NCBI GenBank assembly: GCA_005881295.1
Contig: VBHS01000120.1
Location: 1 to 8,974, forward strand
Origin: Chloroflexota bacterium
GTDB taxonomy: Bacteria; Chloroflexota; Ktedonobacteria; Ktedonobacterales; Ktedonobacteraceae
Length of the DNA stretch: 8,974 bases
Reading direction: 5' to 3'
The stretch's first letter is position 1; every line of letters begins with the position of its first letter. Below are positions 1-5,996 of the stretch, in pieces. The position numbers and the translations under genes are program-made. The notes beneath the pieces are model-generated. The model saw nothing but the letters and a program-made list of their open reading frames with translations, had not been told where the DNA came from and did no database searches.

Positions 1-10
1 AGCATTCCAT

Positions 11-16
11 AGGAGG
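11..16 (+). promoter_or_regulatory. Ribosome binding site of the oxidoreductase gene
   Basis: AGGAGG lies 11 nt before the ATG at 28 and supports that start. The promoter must lie upstream of the window. Confidence 0.75.
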
Positions 17-27
17 CTCTTCCCATC

Positions 28-1593
28 ATGGCGAATCAAACCGAGCAGTTCGACGCGATCATCATTGGTGCCGGACATAATGGACTTGTCGCAGCAGGCT
101 ACCTGGCACGTGCAGGCAAGAAAGTCCTTGTATTAGAGCAGCGCGATCGAGTTGGCGGAGCCTGTACACTTGAAGAGCCATTCCCAGGTTTTACGATGTC
201 GCCATGTGCTTATGTTGTGAGTTTACTGCGGCCAGAGATCATTCGTGATCTAGAATTACATCGTTATGGTTTTGATGCGTATGTCAAAGATCCCCAGATG
301 TTCGTGCCGTTCCTGGATGGTAACTATTTATTTTTCCGTGCCAGTACAGAGAAAACGGTTGAAGATATCCGTCGCCTTTCTCCTCATGATGCAGAAGCAT
401 ATCCCAGATTTTTAGCTTTTTTTGATCGGGCTTCAGAGATACTCAATCCTATTTTGCTTGAAGAGCCGCCATCTATTGCCGATCTTGCAGGACGTTTCAG
501 AGGGAAAGATGAAGAAATTTATCGTTATTTGATGTTCGGCAACCTCTACGATATGTTAGCGGATTATTTCGAGTCAGACTATTTACGTGCTGCTTATGCA
601 GGACAGGGAGTAATCGGGAGCTTTATCGGGCCGAAGACGCCGGGTTCCGTCTACGTCGCATGGCATCACATGTTTGGGGAGGTCAACGGGGAGCATGGTA
701 TGTGGGGCTATGTACGGGGCGGCATGGGGCGTATCAGCTTCGCTATGGCGGCCTCTGCGGAGGCTCACGGTGCCGTTATACGCACGAATGCGCCTGTCGA
801 GAAAATCCTGATACATGACGGACGCGCCGAAGGTGTGCGATTGGAGACTGGCGAAGAGTTGCGCGCAAAAGCTGTCCTTTCCAATGCAGAAGCAAAACGG
901 ACGTTCCTGCAATTCTGCTCCGACGCGGAGCTCGACAAGGGATTTCTTAAACGTATTGCTCATTTCAAGACAGATAGCGCTGTGATCAAGCTTAATATTG
1001 CGCTAAAGGAATTGCCTAGCTTCAAATGTCTTCCGGGCACCGCGCCCGGATTGCAGCACGCCGGTTCGTGTGATATTACGCCAACCACGGATTGGGTGCA
1101 GGAAGCCTACGAAGATGCCGAACGCGGAGAACTCTCGAAAAAGCCCTACATCGAGGCCTATATGCAATCTGCTACCGATCCCACTGTGGCGCCGACCGGC
1201 TACCATACGATATCGATGTTCTGCCAATATGCTCCTTATCATCTAAAAGGACGAGAATGGTCCGATGATGTTAAAAATGAGATGGCAGACAACATCGTTG
1301 CGACGATGACCGAGTTTGCCCCTAACTTCGCCGATGCCATTTTCGCGCGCCAGGTACTCAGCCCGGTGGATATCGAGCAGCGCTATGGGATGCCCAACGG
1401 GAACATTTTCCACGGCGAGATCACACCGGATCAGTTGTTCTCACTGCGGCCTGCGCCAGAATGTGCCCATTATCGCACACCCGTTGAGGGGTTATACCTG
1501 TGCGGTTCAAGTACCCACCCGGGAGGAGGCGTCATGGGAGCGCCGGGTCATAATGCAGCTAAAGCGCTGCTCAGCGATTGGGCAAAGCAATAA
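28..1593 (+). CDS. FAD-dependent oxidoreductase, CrtI/PYROXD2-like (phytoene desaturase superfamily)
   Basis: The 521-residue protein begins with a beta strand and the dinucleotide-binding motif GAGHNG (residues 14-19). An acidic residue ends the second strand (E37), followed by RVGG (41-44), which is the classic FAD-binding Rossmann fold of the flavin amine oxidase/phytoene desaturase superfamily. The C-terminus carries the second FAD-contact block, VEGLYLCGSSTHPGGGVMG (about 486-504), then GHNAA. Length and the HPGGGVMGAPGHNAA ending match bacterial relatives of PYROXD2 (COG1233) better than true carotenoid desaturases. No carotenoid genes lie nearby, so the substrate is unknown. Start: ATG at 28 with AGGAGG upstream. 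It converges on the ABC permease with only 14 nt between stop codons. The first part of the gene is clearly more AT-rich than the rest. A redox role with FAD is secure; a specific reaction cannot be assigned. Confidence 0.9.
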   Translation: MANQTEQFDAIIIGAGHNGLVAAGYLARAGKKVLVLEQRDRVGGACTLEEPFPGFTMSPCAYVVSLLRPEIIRDLELHRYGFDAYVKDPQMFVPFLDGNYLFFRASTEKTVEDIRRLSPHDAEAYPRFLAFFDRASEILNPILLEEPPSIADLAGRFRGKDEEIYRYLMFGNLYDMLADYFESDYLRAAYAGQGVIGSFIGPKTPGSVYVAWHHMFGEVNGEHGMWGYVRGGMGRISFAMAASAEAHGAVIRTNAPVEKILIHDGRAEGVRLETGEELRAKAVLSNAEAKRTFLQFCSDAELDKGFLKRIAHFKTDSAVIKLNIALKELPSFKCLPGTAPGLQHAGSCDITPTTDWVQEAYEDAERGELSKKPYIEAYMQSATDPTVAPTGYHTISMFCQYAPYHLKGREWSDDVKNEMADNIVATMTEFAPNFADAIFARQVLSPVDIEQRYGMPNGNIFHGEITPDQLFSLRPAPECAHYRTPVEGLYLCGSSTHPGGGVMGAPGHNAAKALLSDWAKQ

Positions 1594-1607
1594 GCACAGC
1601 ATTTTCT

Positions 1608-2459
1608 TTATGTCGTTGGCAGATCGCGCCGGTTGAAGATCACCAGTCCTGCTATGCCGCATACCAGTCCTGCGACGACCAGCACCGCCGGATACCAGCC
1701 GGTGATAGAGTGTTCAGAAAGCGCCTGGATGCCCTGCGTGTAGTACAGCGGCTCGATTTTCAACATCCAGCTCAGTTTATCGGAGAGAGTGCCGAACGTG
1801 TTCATCAGGTAGGCAAGGGCGATAATACCAAACGCCGCGCCGCCAGCCGCGCGGCTGGCATTCATGAAGGATCCGAAGAACATACCGATGCCACTTGCCA
1901 GGAACATGAGCGCCAGCTCAATCAATTCTGCGATGGCGAGCCAGCTCCAATCGATATCGGCGTTTTTCACGAAGAGGGTAGCGAGCCAGATCGATAGAGT
2001 AGCCGCCAGACTCAAAAAGATTGCGCCCAGGACTGCGCTGAGCCAGAGTTCCAGGAAGTAGCGCGTGCGAGAAATTGGCCGCGCCAGCGCCAGATCGAGC
2101 GTGCCGTTCTCGAAGGTGGCAGGCAGTGCCGCCCCGGCCATAAAGGCGATGATACCGCCCCAGAGCAGGGCGTAAATCGAGCTATACAGCTCCACCCCTA
2201 TGAGAGAGGAAAAACTGGATACATTCTTGAGCTTTGCGCCCACCAGACCTGCAACAGCATTCGAGGTCAGGTACGAACTGAAATTTATTCCAGACAATGT
2301 GGGATACAGGAAGCCGATCACCAGCGCAATAAAAAGGATGTAGAAAGCGCCTGCTCCTAAGAGTGTTTTGGCGTTGAGAAACGAGACCCTGGTTATAATC
2401 AGGCCGCGCGCGCGTTTCTTCGGTGCGGCGATATTTTTTGAGATGGATGTGGCAGCCAT
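1608..2459 (-). CDS. ABC-2 type exporter permease
   Basis: This 283-residue membrane protein is the transmembrane half of an exporter whose ATPase is encoded 29 nt upstream. About six hydrophobic segments can be seen: roughly residues 33-52, 92-114, 138-160, 170-190, 197-215 and 255-275. After the second lies the ABC-2 hallmark stretch E117-N-G-T with ARPISRTRYFLE (126-137), the cytoplasmic coupling region typical of these permeases. The protein ends shortly after the last segment with RRDLP. Start: a longer reading with GTG at 2477 exists, but its first codons are themselves the Shine-Dalgarno (AGGAG at 2468-2472, 8 nt before ATG 2459), so ATG 2459 is chosen. It probably exports a lipid, drug or peptide; the substrate is not readable from sequence. 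It is very likely translated from the same mRNA as the ATPase. Confidence 0.9.
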   Translation of the reverse strand: MAATSISKNIAAPKKRARGLIITRVSFLNAKTLLGAGAFYILFIALVIGFLYPTLSGINFSSYLTSNAVAGLVGAKLKNVSSFSSLIGVELYSSIYALLWGGIIAFMAGAALPATFENGTLDLALARPISRTRYFLELWLSAVLGAIFLSLAATLSIWLATLFVKNADIDWSWLAIAELIELALMFLASGIGMFFGSFMNASRAAGGAAFGIIALAYLMNTFGTLSDKLSWMLKIEPLYYTQGIQALSEHSITGWYPAVLVVAGLVCGIAGLVIFNRRDLPTT

Positions 2460-2488
2460 TATTAGCTCTCCTTTCACCAGTACAGGGT

Positions 2489-3412
2489 TTAGCGCGTACC
2501 CGTTGTCGTTGTTTCCACCTGTGGATTTTCGTAAAACTTCAAGAACACTTCTTCCAGTGGAGCCTCTTCGGCCTGCAGGCGCAGCACTTCGTGACGGCTG
2601 AGCGCCTTGATGAGCGCATCCATGCTGCCACCCACATTGAAATGGTAGGCATGGTTGTGGCTGGTCACCATGCTCACCCCTGGAATACGCGACAGATCAT
2701 CCGGGCTGACGGCATCGCCAAACTCGACTGTGACGCGCTGGCCCGCCTTCTGGCGCAGCTTCTCCACCTCTTCAATGGTGACGATTTCGCCCTTGCGAAT
2801 GACCGCCACACGCTGGCATACCTTCTCGACGTCGCTCATGATATGCGAACTCATGAAGATGGTCTTGCCACGCGCCTGTTCTTGCAGCAGGAACTCGTTG
2901 AATGTGCGCTGCAAAAGCGGGTCGAGGCCAGAAGTCGGCTCGTCGAGGATCAGCACATCGGGATCGCACATGAAGGCCAGCACGACGCCGATCTTCTGGC
3001 GCATGCCTTTGGAGTAGCCTTTCAGTTGTCGTTTCAGCTCGACATCGAAGCGCGCTACAAGGTCGTCCAGCAGCACGGGTTCGCGTCCCTGCAAGCGCGA
3101 GAAGTAGTTGATGACCTGCTTGCCGGTCATCTGCCCCGGCAGGCGCACGTCACCGGGCAGGTAGCCGATGCGCTGGTGCAGGGCCATTTTGTCGCGCTGC
3201 GCGTCCAGCCCAAGCACACGCAGCGTCCCTGACGTGGGGCGAATGACATCCAGCATGCAGCGAATGGTGGTGGTTTTGCCCGCGCCATTCGGCCCCAGGA
3301 AGCCAAAGATTTCGCCCTGCTCGACGCGCATCGAGATGCCTTTAACGGCCTGCACCTTGCCATACGATTTGTGTAGATTATCAATCACAATCACTGGTTC
3401 TTGCACTGTCAT
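2489..3412 (-). CDS. ABC transporter ATP-binding protein, ABC-2/drug exporter type
   Basis: The 307-residue nucleotide-binding subunit drives the permease downstream. Walker A is GPNGAGKTT (residues 40-48). The signature is the degenerate YSKGMRQK (133-140). Walker B plus D-loop is VLILDEPTSGLDP (153-165), and the switch histidine is H190 in SSHIMSD. The Q-loop region reads IGYLPGD (82-88), so the usual glutamine is replaced; this is familiar in this exporter subfamily (CcmA/COG1131-like) and is not a defect. About 90 residues follow the ATPase core and end in a region rich in E and L (LEEVFLKFYE), as usual for exporters of this type. Start: ATG 3412 with a strong Shine-Dalgarno (AGGAGGAG, 3421-3428, 8 nt spacing). 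It is the first gene of the operon and sits behind the promoter at 3632-3660. A leader ORF ends on its start as ATGA. Confidence 0.94.
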   Translation of the reverse strand: MTVQEPVIVIDNLHKSYGKVQAVKGISMRVEQGEIFGFLGPNGAGKTTTIRCMLDVIRPTSGTLRVLGLDAQRDKMALHQRIGYLPGDVRLPGQMTGKQVINYFSRLQGREPVLLDDLVARFDVELKRQLKGYSKGMRQKIGVVLAFMCDPDVLILDEPTSGLDPLLQRTFNEFLLQEQARGKTIFMSSHIMSDVEKVCQRVAVIRKGEIVTIEEVEKLRQKAGQRVTVEFGDAVSPDDLSRIPGVSMVTSHNHAYHFNVGGSMDALIKALSRHEVLRLQAEEAPLEEVFLKFYENPQVETTTTGTR

Positions 3413-3540
3413 GTTGTGACCTCCTCCTCTTTTTGGGTTTCCCTTTTCCTGAGTTCTACAGCTCGTTCCATGTAAGATGAGAATACGCTTGTCTCCGCGT
3501 TGCTCGCGTTTCGAGCGTTCCTCGATTTGACCTTGTCCAC
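3409..3540 (-). CDS. Candidate leader ORF upstream of the ABC ATPase (uncertain)
   Basis: A minus-strand frame is open from a TAG just upstream of GTG 3540 to a TGA at 3411-3409. That TGA overlaps the ATPase start as ATGA, the arrangement of translational coupling. It would give 43 residues from GTG 3540 or 20 residues from ATG 3471. Neither start has a recognisable Shine-Dalgarno, which argues against it. Composition is polar and charged, with a short repeat S-R-N-A-R-N-A-S-N-A from 9-nt DNA repeats and an ending rich in K and E. I recognise no family. It could be a leader peptide, a gene remnant, or chance in a low-stop, purine-rich leader. Confidence 0.22.
   Translation of the reverse strand: MDKVKSRNARNASNAETSVFSSYMERAVELRKRETQKEEEVTT
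3421..3428 (-). promoter_or_regulatory. Shine-Dalgarno of the ABC ATPase
   Basis: The minus strand reads AGGAGGAG, 8 nt before the ATG at 3412. It is purine-rich and among the strongest sites in the window. It also lies inside the short leader ORF that ends on this start codon. Confidence 0.8.
3498..3524. repeat. Three tandem 9-bp units in the ABC operon leader
   Basis: Plus-strand units are CGTTGCTCG, CGTTTCGAG and CGTTCCTCG. They share CGTT, but the last four bases alternate CTCG/CGAG/CTCG. In the minus-strand transcript the middle CTCG can pair with the CGAG on either side, each time with a 5-nt loop, so two mutually exclusive small hairpins are possible. The stems are only 4-5 bp. Confidence 0.5.
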
Positions 3541-3574
3541 CTTTGCGTTGGGTTGCTAATATGGTTCCTCTGCC

Positions 3575-3591
3575 TCATTATGACTAAATGA
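3575..3591. promoter_or_regulatory. Candidate operator 2 of the ABC operon
   Basis: A 17-bp inverted repeat TCATT-ATGACTA-AATGA lies about 35-50 bp downstream of the predicted start. It shares the 9-mer TATGACTAA (3579-3587) with operator 1 (3604-3612), 25 bp apart. The two sites may bind the same dimeric regulator. Confidence 0.35.
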
Positions 3592-3605
3592 CCATGAAAA
3601 CAATA

Positions 3606-3629
3606 TGACTAATTTAGTTCACTCGGTCA
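3606..3629. promoter_or_regulatory. Candidate operator 1 of the ABC operon, over the transcription start
   Basis: This 24-bp imperfect inverted repeat has TGAC and GTCA ends. Halves compared outward-in, TGACTAATTTAG and TGACCGAGTGAA, match at 7 of 12 positions. It contains the palindrome ACTAA-T-TTAGT (3608-3618). It begins 3 bp beyond the -10 and spans the predicted start site, where a repressor would block transcription. Size and ends resemble TetR-family operators, which often control ABC-2 exporters. No regulator gene is in the window. Confidence 0.45.
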
Positions 3630-3631
3630 GA

Positions 3632-3660
3632 ATTATAGCTGATGTTATGACAAAAGTCAA
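3632..3660 (-). promoter_or_regulatory. Sigma70-type promoter of the ABC exporter operon
   Basis: On the minus strand -35 TTGACT (3655-3660) and a perfect -10 TATAAT (3632-3637) are separated by exactly 17 nt. This is the best promoter in the window. The expected start near 3625 leaves a leader of about 210 nt before the ATPase ATG. Confidence 0.82.
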
Positions 3661-3926
3661 GAGTGATTACCTTGGAATAAATTGCAAAAATTGCTGGGGT
3701 AGGCTACTCAACAGTCAAGAAACACGCACCAGCTATCAAAATGGAGATTGCCGCAAGAGCTTCTGAGAGTTCGAGCCAAGAGTAAGAAGCACAACCGCTT
3801 TTTGTAGTATAGTAGAGAAGAGAGACACAAGAGGATATGGTACAGGCAGATACAACGTCGAGGTTACGCCCCTATTTAGTGAAAGAGGCCGAAGGAGGTG
3901 TAGCCGAAGAGAAGAAAGGATTAGCC
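3661..3926. other. Intergenic stretch between the ABC promoter and the VOC gene
   Basis: About 266 bp without a gene I would call. A plus-strand -10-like TATAGT (3808-3813) would start transcription near 3820, but no fitting -35 precedes it, so the promoter is weak or unconvincing. A perfect-looking Shine-Dalgarno, AAGGAGGTG (3892-3900), has no start codon at a suitable distance. No terminator is evident. Confidence 0.4.
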
Positions 3927-4331
3927 ATGTCAACAAAGATTACTATTTCTAGCGTCCATCACATCCGACTGATCGTAACCGACCCTATTCGCTCACGTGA
4001 TTTCTACACCAGTTTACTCAACTTTACGGTGGCTGCTGAGCTACCACCAGGGTTTGTGCTGACAGATGGGAACATGTTGCTGGGTATTACACCACCATGG
4101 GACGCGAGCCAGGCTCCCCCTAATGATCGTTTCAGTCCTCACCGGGTAGGGTTGGATCACCTGAGCTTTGGTGTTGCCAACCGCGCTGAACTGCACAAAG
4201 CCGCGGCCCTCTTCGAAGAGCATGGCGTGGAGCACGGGGAAGTGAGGGATCTTCCAGCCTTCGGGATTACCATCCTGAGTTTCAGCGATCCTGACGGTAT
4301 CCAACTGGAATTAACTGCGCCTCTCGAGTAA
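3927..4331 (+). CDS. VOC family (glyoxalase/bleomycin-resistance fold) protein
   Basis: The 134-residue protein has one vicinal oxygen chelate domain made of two beta-alpha-beta-beta-beta modules. Module 1 begins SSVHHIRLIVTDPIRSRDFY (8-27) and module 2 begins GLDHLSFGV (75-83). It ends with the family block FSDPDGIQLEL (119-129). Likely metal ligands are H12, H78 and E128, the usual H/H/E positions, with the fourth coming from the partner in a dimer. Family members are lyases, dioxygenases, or drug-binding resistance proteins; which one this is cannot be read here. Start: the frame is open to ATG 3837 (164 residues), but the extra 30 residues are polar and not part of the fold. ATG 3927 has AAAGGA (3915-3920) 6 nt upstream, so it is chosen. 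The gene stands alone between two minus-strand units. Confidence 0.85.
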   Translation: MSTKITISSVHHIRLIVTDPIRSRDFYTSLLNFTVAAELPPGFVLTDGNMLLGITPPWDASQAPPNDRFSPHRVGLDHLSFGVANRAELHKAAALFEEHGVEHGEVRDLPAFGITILSFSDPDGIQLELTAPLE

Positions 4332-4396
4332 AGACGGAGGGAGGGGGCCGGTGAATGCGTGGCTGAACAATACTGACTAACGGTAGGGAAACCTGC

Positions 4397-4439
4397 AAAA
4401 ATGATGCTGGTAACTGTACTACAGAGAGTCGAGCATCAT
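4397..4439 (-). terminator. Rho-independent terminator of the synthase-hypothetical operon
   Basis: In the minus-strand RNA, ATGATGCT (4432-4439) pairs with AGCATCAT (4401-4408), an 8-bp perfect stem, followed directly by a T-run (4397-4401). The 23-nt loop holds a small inner hairpin CTGTA-C-TACAG (4414-4424). The left arm lies in the last codons of the hypothetical gene, whose stop (4419-4421) falls in the loop. Confidence 0.6.
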
Positions 4440-4967
4440 GCGAATAAAACCAATGCCGATGGAGAGCCAGTCAAACAAGCGGGTCCAGGCAACCCAATCT
4501 TGCTGTCTGGGCCATGCTGGCCTGTAGCGAGGAATCATCTCTTTGGGCATGACAATGACCCACTTGCTGCCCTCACCCAGACCACCAGGAGTGATACGTA
4601 CTGAGATATTGAAGACATTCTCGTTGGGAAGTTGCACTTTCCAGTCCGGCATGGTCCTCAGCAGAGGGTCGCGTCGCCAGGCACTGAAGAGGGCAGGATC
4701 TTCGGGAGAACCGCCTGGTGAGCGTTGCAGGGTGATCACCTGGCCAACCACGGCTGAGCGCTCCCACTCAGGAAAGCGCAGCCAGACAGAATAGCGATAT
4801 TCATCGAGGCCAACCGCTTTGATGAATGATCGATAGCCTTCGCGTTCGATACGCCGTTCGGTGTCGCTCTGCCAGATCGTGACCATGGCATCAAGACGTT
4901 TTTTCTTCTCTTCTTCGTTGAGGTTGGCGTGAGGGCCGTAATCAGGCGGGTATTGTGCTGTTGGCAT
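4419..4967 (-). CDS. Hypothetical protein, tryptophan-rich, co-transcribed with the pseudouridine synthase
   Basis: I do not recognise a family for this 182-residue protein. It has no signal peptide. The N-terminus is proline- and charge-rich with an E/K run (NEEEKKK, about 17-23). There are ten tryptophans, several in the last quarter near WPRQQDWVAW. The tail WLSIGIGFIRMMLDSL is hydrophobic and could be an amphipathic helix or a short membrane contact, though it is too short to be a sure transmembrane segment. Start: ATG 4967 with AGGAG (4974-4978) at 6 nt. Its first 26 nt overlap the end of the RluA-type gene in another frame, and no promoter separates them, so it is translated from the same mRNA. 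The overlapping arrangement and good ribosome site argue that it is a real gene. A link to RNA modification is only guilt by association. Confidence 0.75.
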   Translation of the reverse strand: MPTAQYPPDYGPHANLNEEEKKKRLDAMVTIWQSDTERRIEREGYRSFIKAVGLDEYRYSVWLRFPEWERSAVVGQVITLQRSPGGSPEDPALFSAWRRDPLLRTMPDWKVQLPNENVFNISVRITPGGLGEGSKWVIVMPKEMIPRYRPAWPRQQDWVAWTRLFDWLSIGIGFIRMMLDSL

Positions 4968-5880
4968 CTATTGCTCCTAAGGCAGCGGGAAAATAACACT
5001 TGATCCAGGAAACCAGGTCTTCGGCAAGGGGGGCCACAAAATGAGATCGTGCGTTATCAGGATAGCGCCATAGTTCAAGGCTGTACGCATGCAGGAACTG
5101 CCTCCTCATCATTGCCTGTGGGGTACCGGGTACAGTTGAGGGGGCATATATGGTATCACCTACAATCGGGTAGCCCAGGGCGGCGAGGTGTGCACGAATT
5201 TGATGAGTGCGTCCCGTTACAAGGTGAACCTCTAACAGTGTAAATGGTTGTGAGACGACTAAAACTTTTACCAGGGTTTGCGCAGTTTGACCCGCCGGGC
5301 CGACAATAGAGCGACGACGATCATCAGGATCTCGTTGTAAAGGACCATCCAGCACAAATTCTTCATTTTGAGCAAGAGTGATGACACGTTCTTGATGCAT
5401 GCTCCCTTCGGGGCTACGTTTTGCAATAGTGAACGTAGCGCGGGGTTGCGCCCAGGCAGGCGCTCCCTGCTGGACGACAGCCAGGTAACGTTTTACGATC
5501 GAATGGTCCTGAAACTGGCGAACCAGGTGACGGCGCGATCGTTCAGTACGTGCCAGCGCTACGATACCCGATGTGTCTTTATCCAGGCGATGCAACAAAC
5601 AAGGACGAGGAAGCAGGCCATCTTCTTTCCACTGCTTTTCAATGCGTTTTTGCCGCAACATGGATTGTATGTGTGGCGGGGCACCTGCCCACCCGGGCTC
5701 ATCTGGCAATACAGGAGGCCGCCAATCGTCAGCACTGAGCTGCGCAAGGTCAGCTAGCAGGGCATTCCACATTGTGCCATCAACATTTTTATAGGTGGGG
5801 TGAATGACAAGCCCTGCCGGTTTGTTGACAATTAGCAGATGGTGATCTTGATAGATAACGGGTATGGTAGTAGTCGTCAT
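4942..5880 (-). CDS. RluA-family RNA pseudouridine synthase
   Basis: This enzyme converts selected uridines in rRNA or tRNA to pseudouridine. The catalytic motif HRLDKDTSG (97-105, catalytic D100) and the third family motif TGRTHQIRAHL (222-232) followed by GYPIVGD are complete. The N-terminus DHHLLIVNKPAGLVIHP (12-28) is the typical first strand and loop of the fold. There is no S4 domain. Between the first motif and the catalytic loop lies a tryptophan-rich insert of about 40 residues (51-90), and another charged insert (about 178-198) precedes the core C-terminal half. The 312-residue length is usual for the family. Start: ATG 5880. A TTG 36 nt upstream is in frame but is the promoter -35, so it is not a start. 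No Shine-Dalgarno precedes the ATG; the promoter suggests a leaderless mRNA. The target uridine is unknown. Confidence 0.92.
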   Translation of the reverse strand: MTTTTIPVIYQDHHLLIVNKPAGLVIHPTYKNVDGTMWNALLADLAQLSADDWRPPVLPDEPGWAGAPPHIQSMLRQKRIEKQWKEDGLLPRPCLLHRLDKDTSGIVALARTERSRRHLVRQFQDHSIVKRYLAVVQQGAPAWAQPRATFTIAKRSPEGSMHQERVITLAQNEEFVLDGPLQRDPDDRRRSIVGPAGQTAQTLVKVLVVSQPFTLLEVHLVTGRTHQIRAHLAALGYPIVGDTIYAPSTVPGTPQAMMRRQFLHAYSLELWRYPDNARSHFVAPLAEDLVSWIKCYFPAALGAIDANSTIPA

Positions 5881-5886
5881 ATTGTG

Positions 5887-5916
5887 AGTATAAGACCAGA
5901 TGGGAGTTAGCGTCAA
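5887..5916 (-). promoter_or_regulatory. Promoter of the pseudouridine synthase operon, predicted leaderless
   Basis: The minus strand has -35 TTGACG (5911-5916), an 18-nt spacer and -10 TATACT (5887-5892). Only 6 nt separate the -10 from the ATG at 5880, so the expected start of transcription is the A of the ATG itself. Confidence 0.65.
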
Positions 5917-5960
5917 TAGTATAGCTTTTCAGCGCACGAAAGTAGTCAGAACCATCTTTA

Positions 5961-5990
5961 TTGCCTGGTAGTTGCCAAATGAGCTACACT
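5961..5990 (+). promoter_or_regulatory. Promoter of the radical SAM gene, predicted leaderless
   Basis: The plus strand has -35 TTGCCT (5961-5966), an 18-nt spacer and -10 TACACT (5985-5990), followed by 6 nt and ATG 5997. The geometry copies the divergent synthase promoter. The hexamers are weaker, so it is less certain. Confidence 0.5.
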
Positions 5991-5996
5991 GGAAGC

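Noticed and set aside
583..963. Minus-strand frame of 126 codons inside the oxidoreductase gene
   Set aside because: It lies wholly opposite a well-supported coding frame and shows no domain.
1032..1050. Perfect 7-bp hairpin TCCGGGC/GCCCGGA inside the oxidoreductase gene
   Set aside because: It lies in coding sequence with no T-run and is expected by chance in GC-rich codons.
2460..2477. GTG 2477 as start of the ABC permease
   Set aside because: The codons after it form the Shine-Dalgarno of ATG 2459.
2423..3232. Plus-strand frame of 269 codons opposite the ABC ATPase
   Set aside because: It is antisense to a gene with complete Walker A, Walker B and switch motifs, has no fitting domain, and is rich in H, Q and L as expected of a shadow frame.
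3684..3694. Small palindrome GCAA-AAA-TTGC
   Set aside because: Too short, and not placed near a supported promoter element.
5881..5916. TTG 5916 as start of the pseudouridine synthase
   Set aside because: It coincides with the -35 box, and the added residues do not belong to the family fold.
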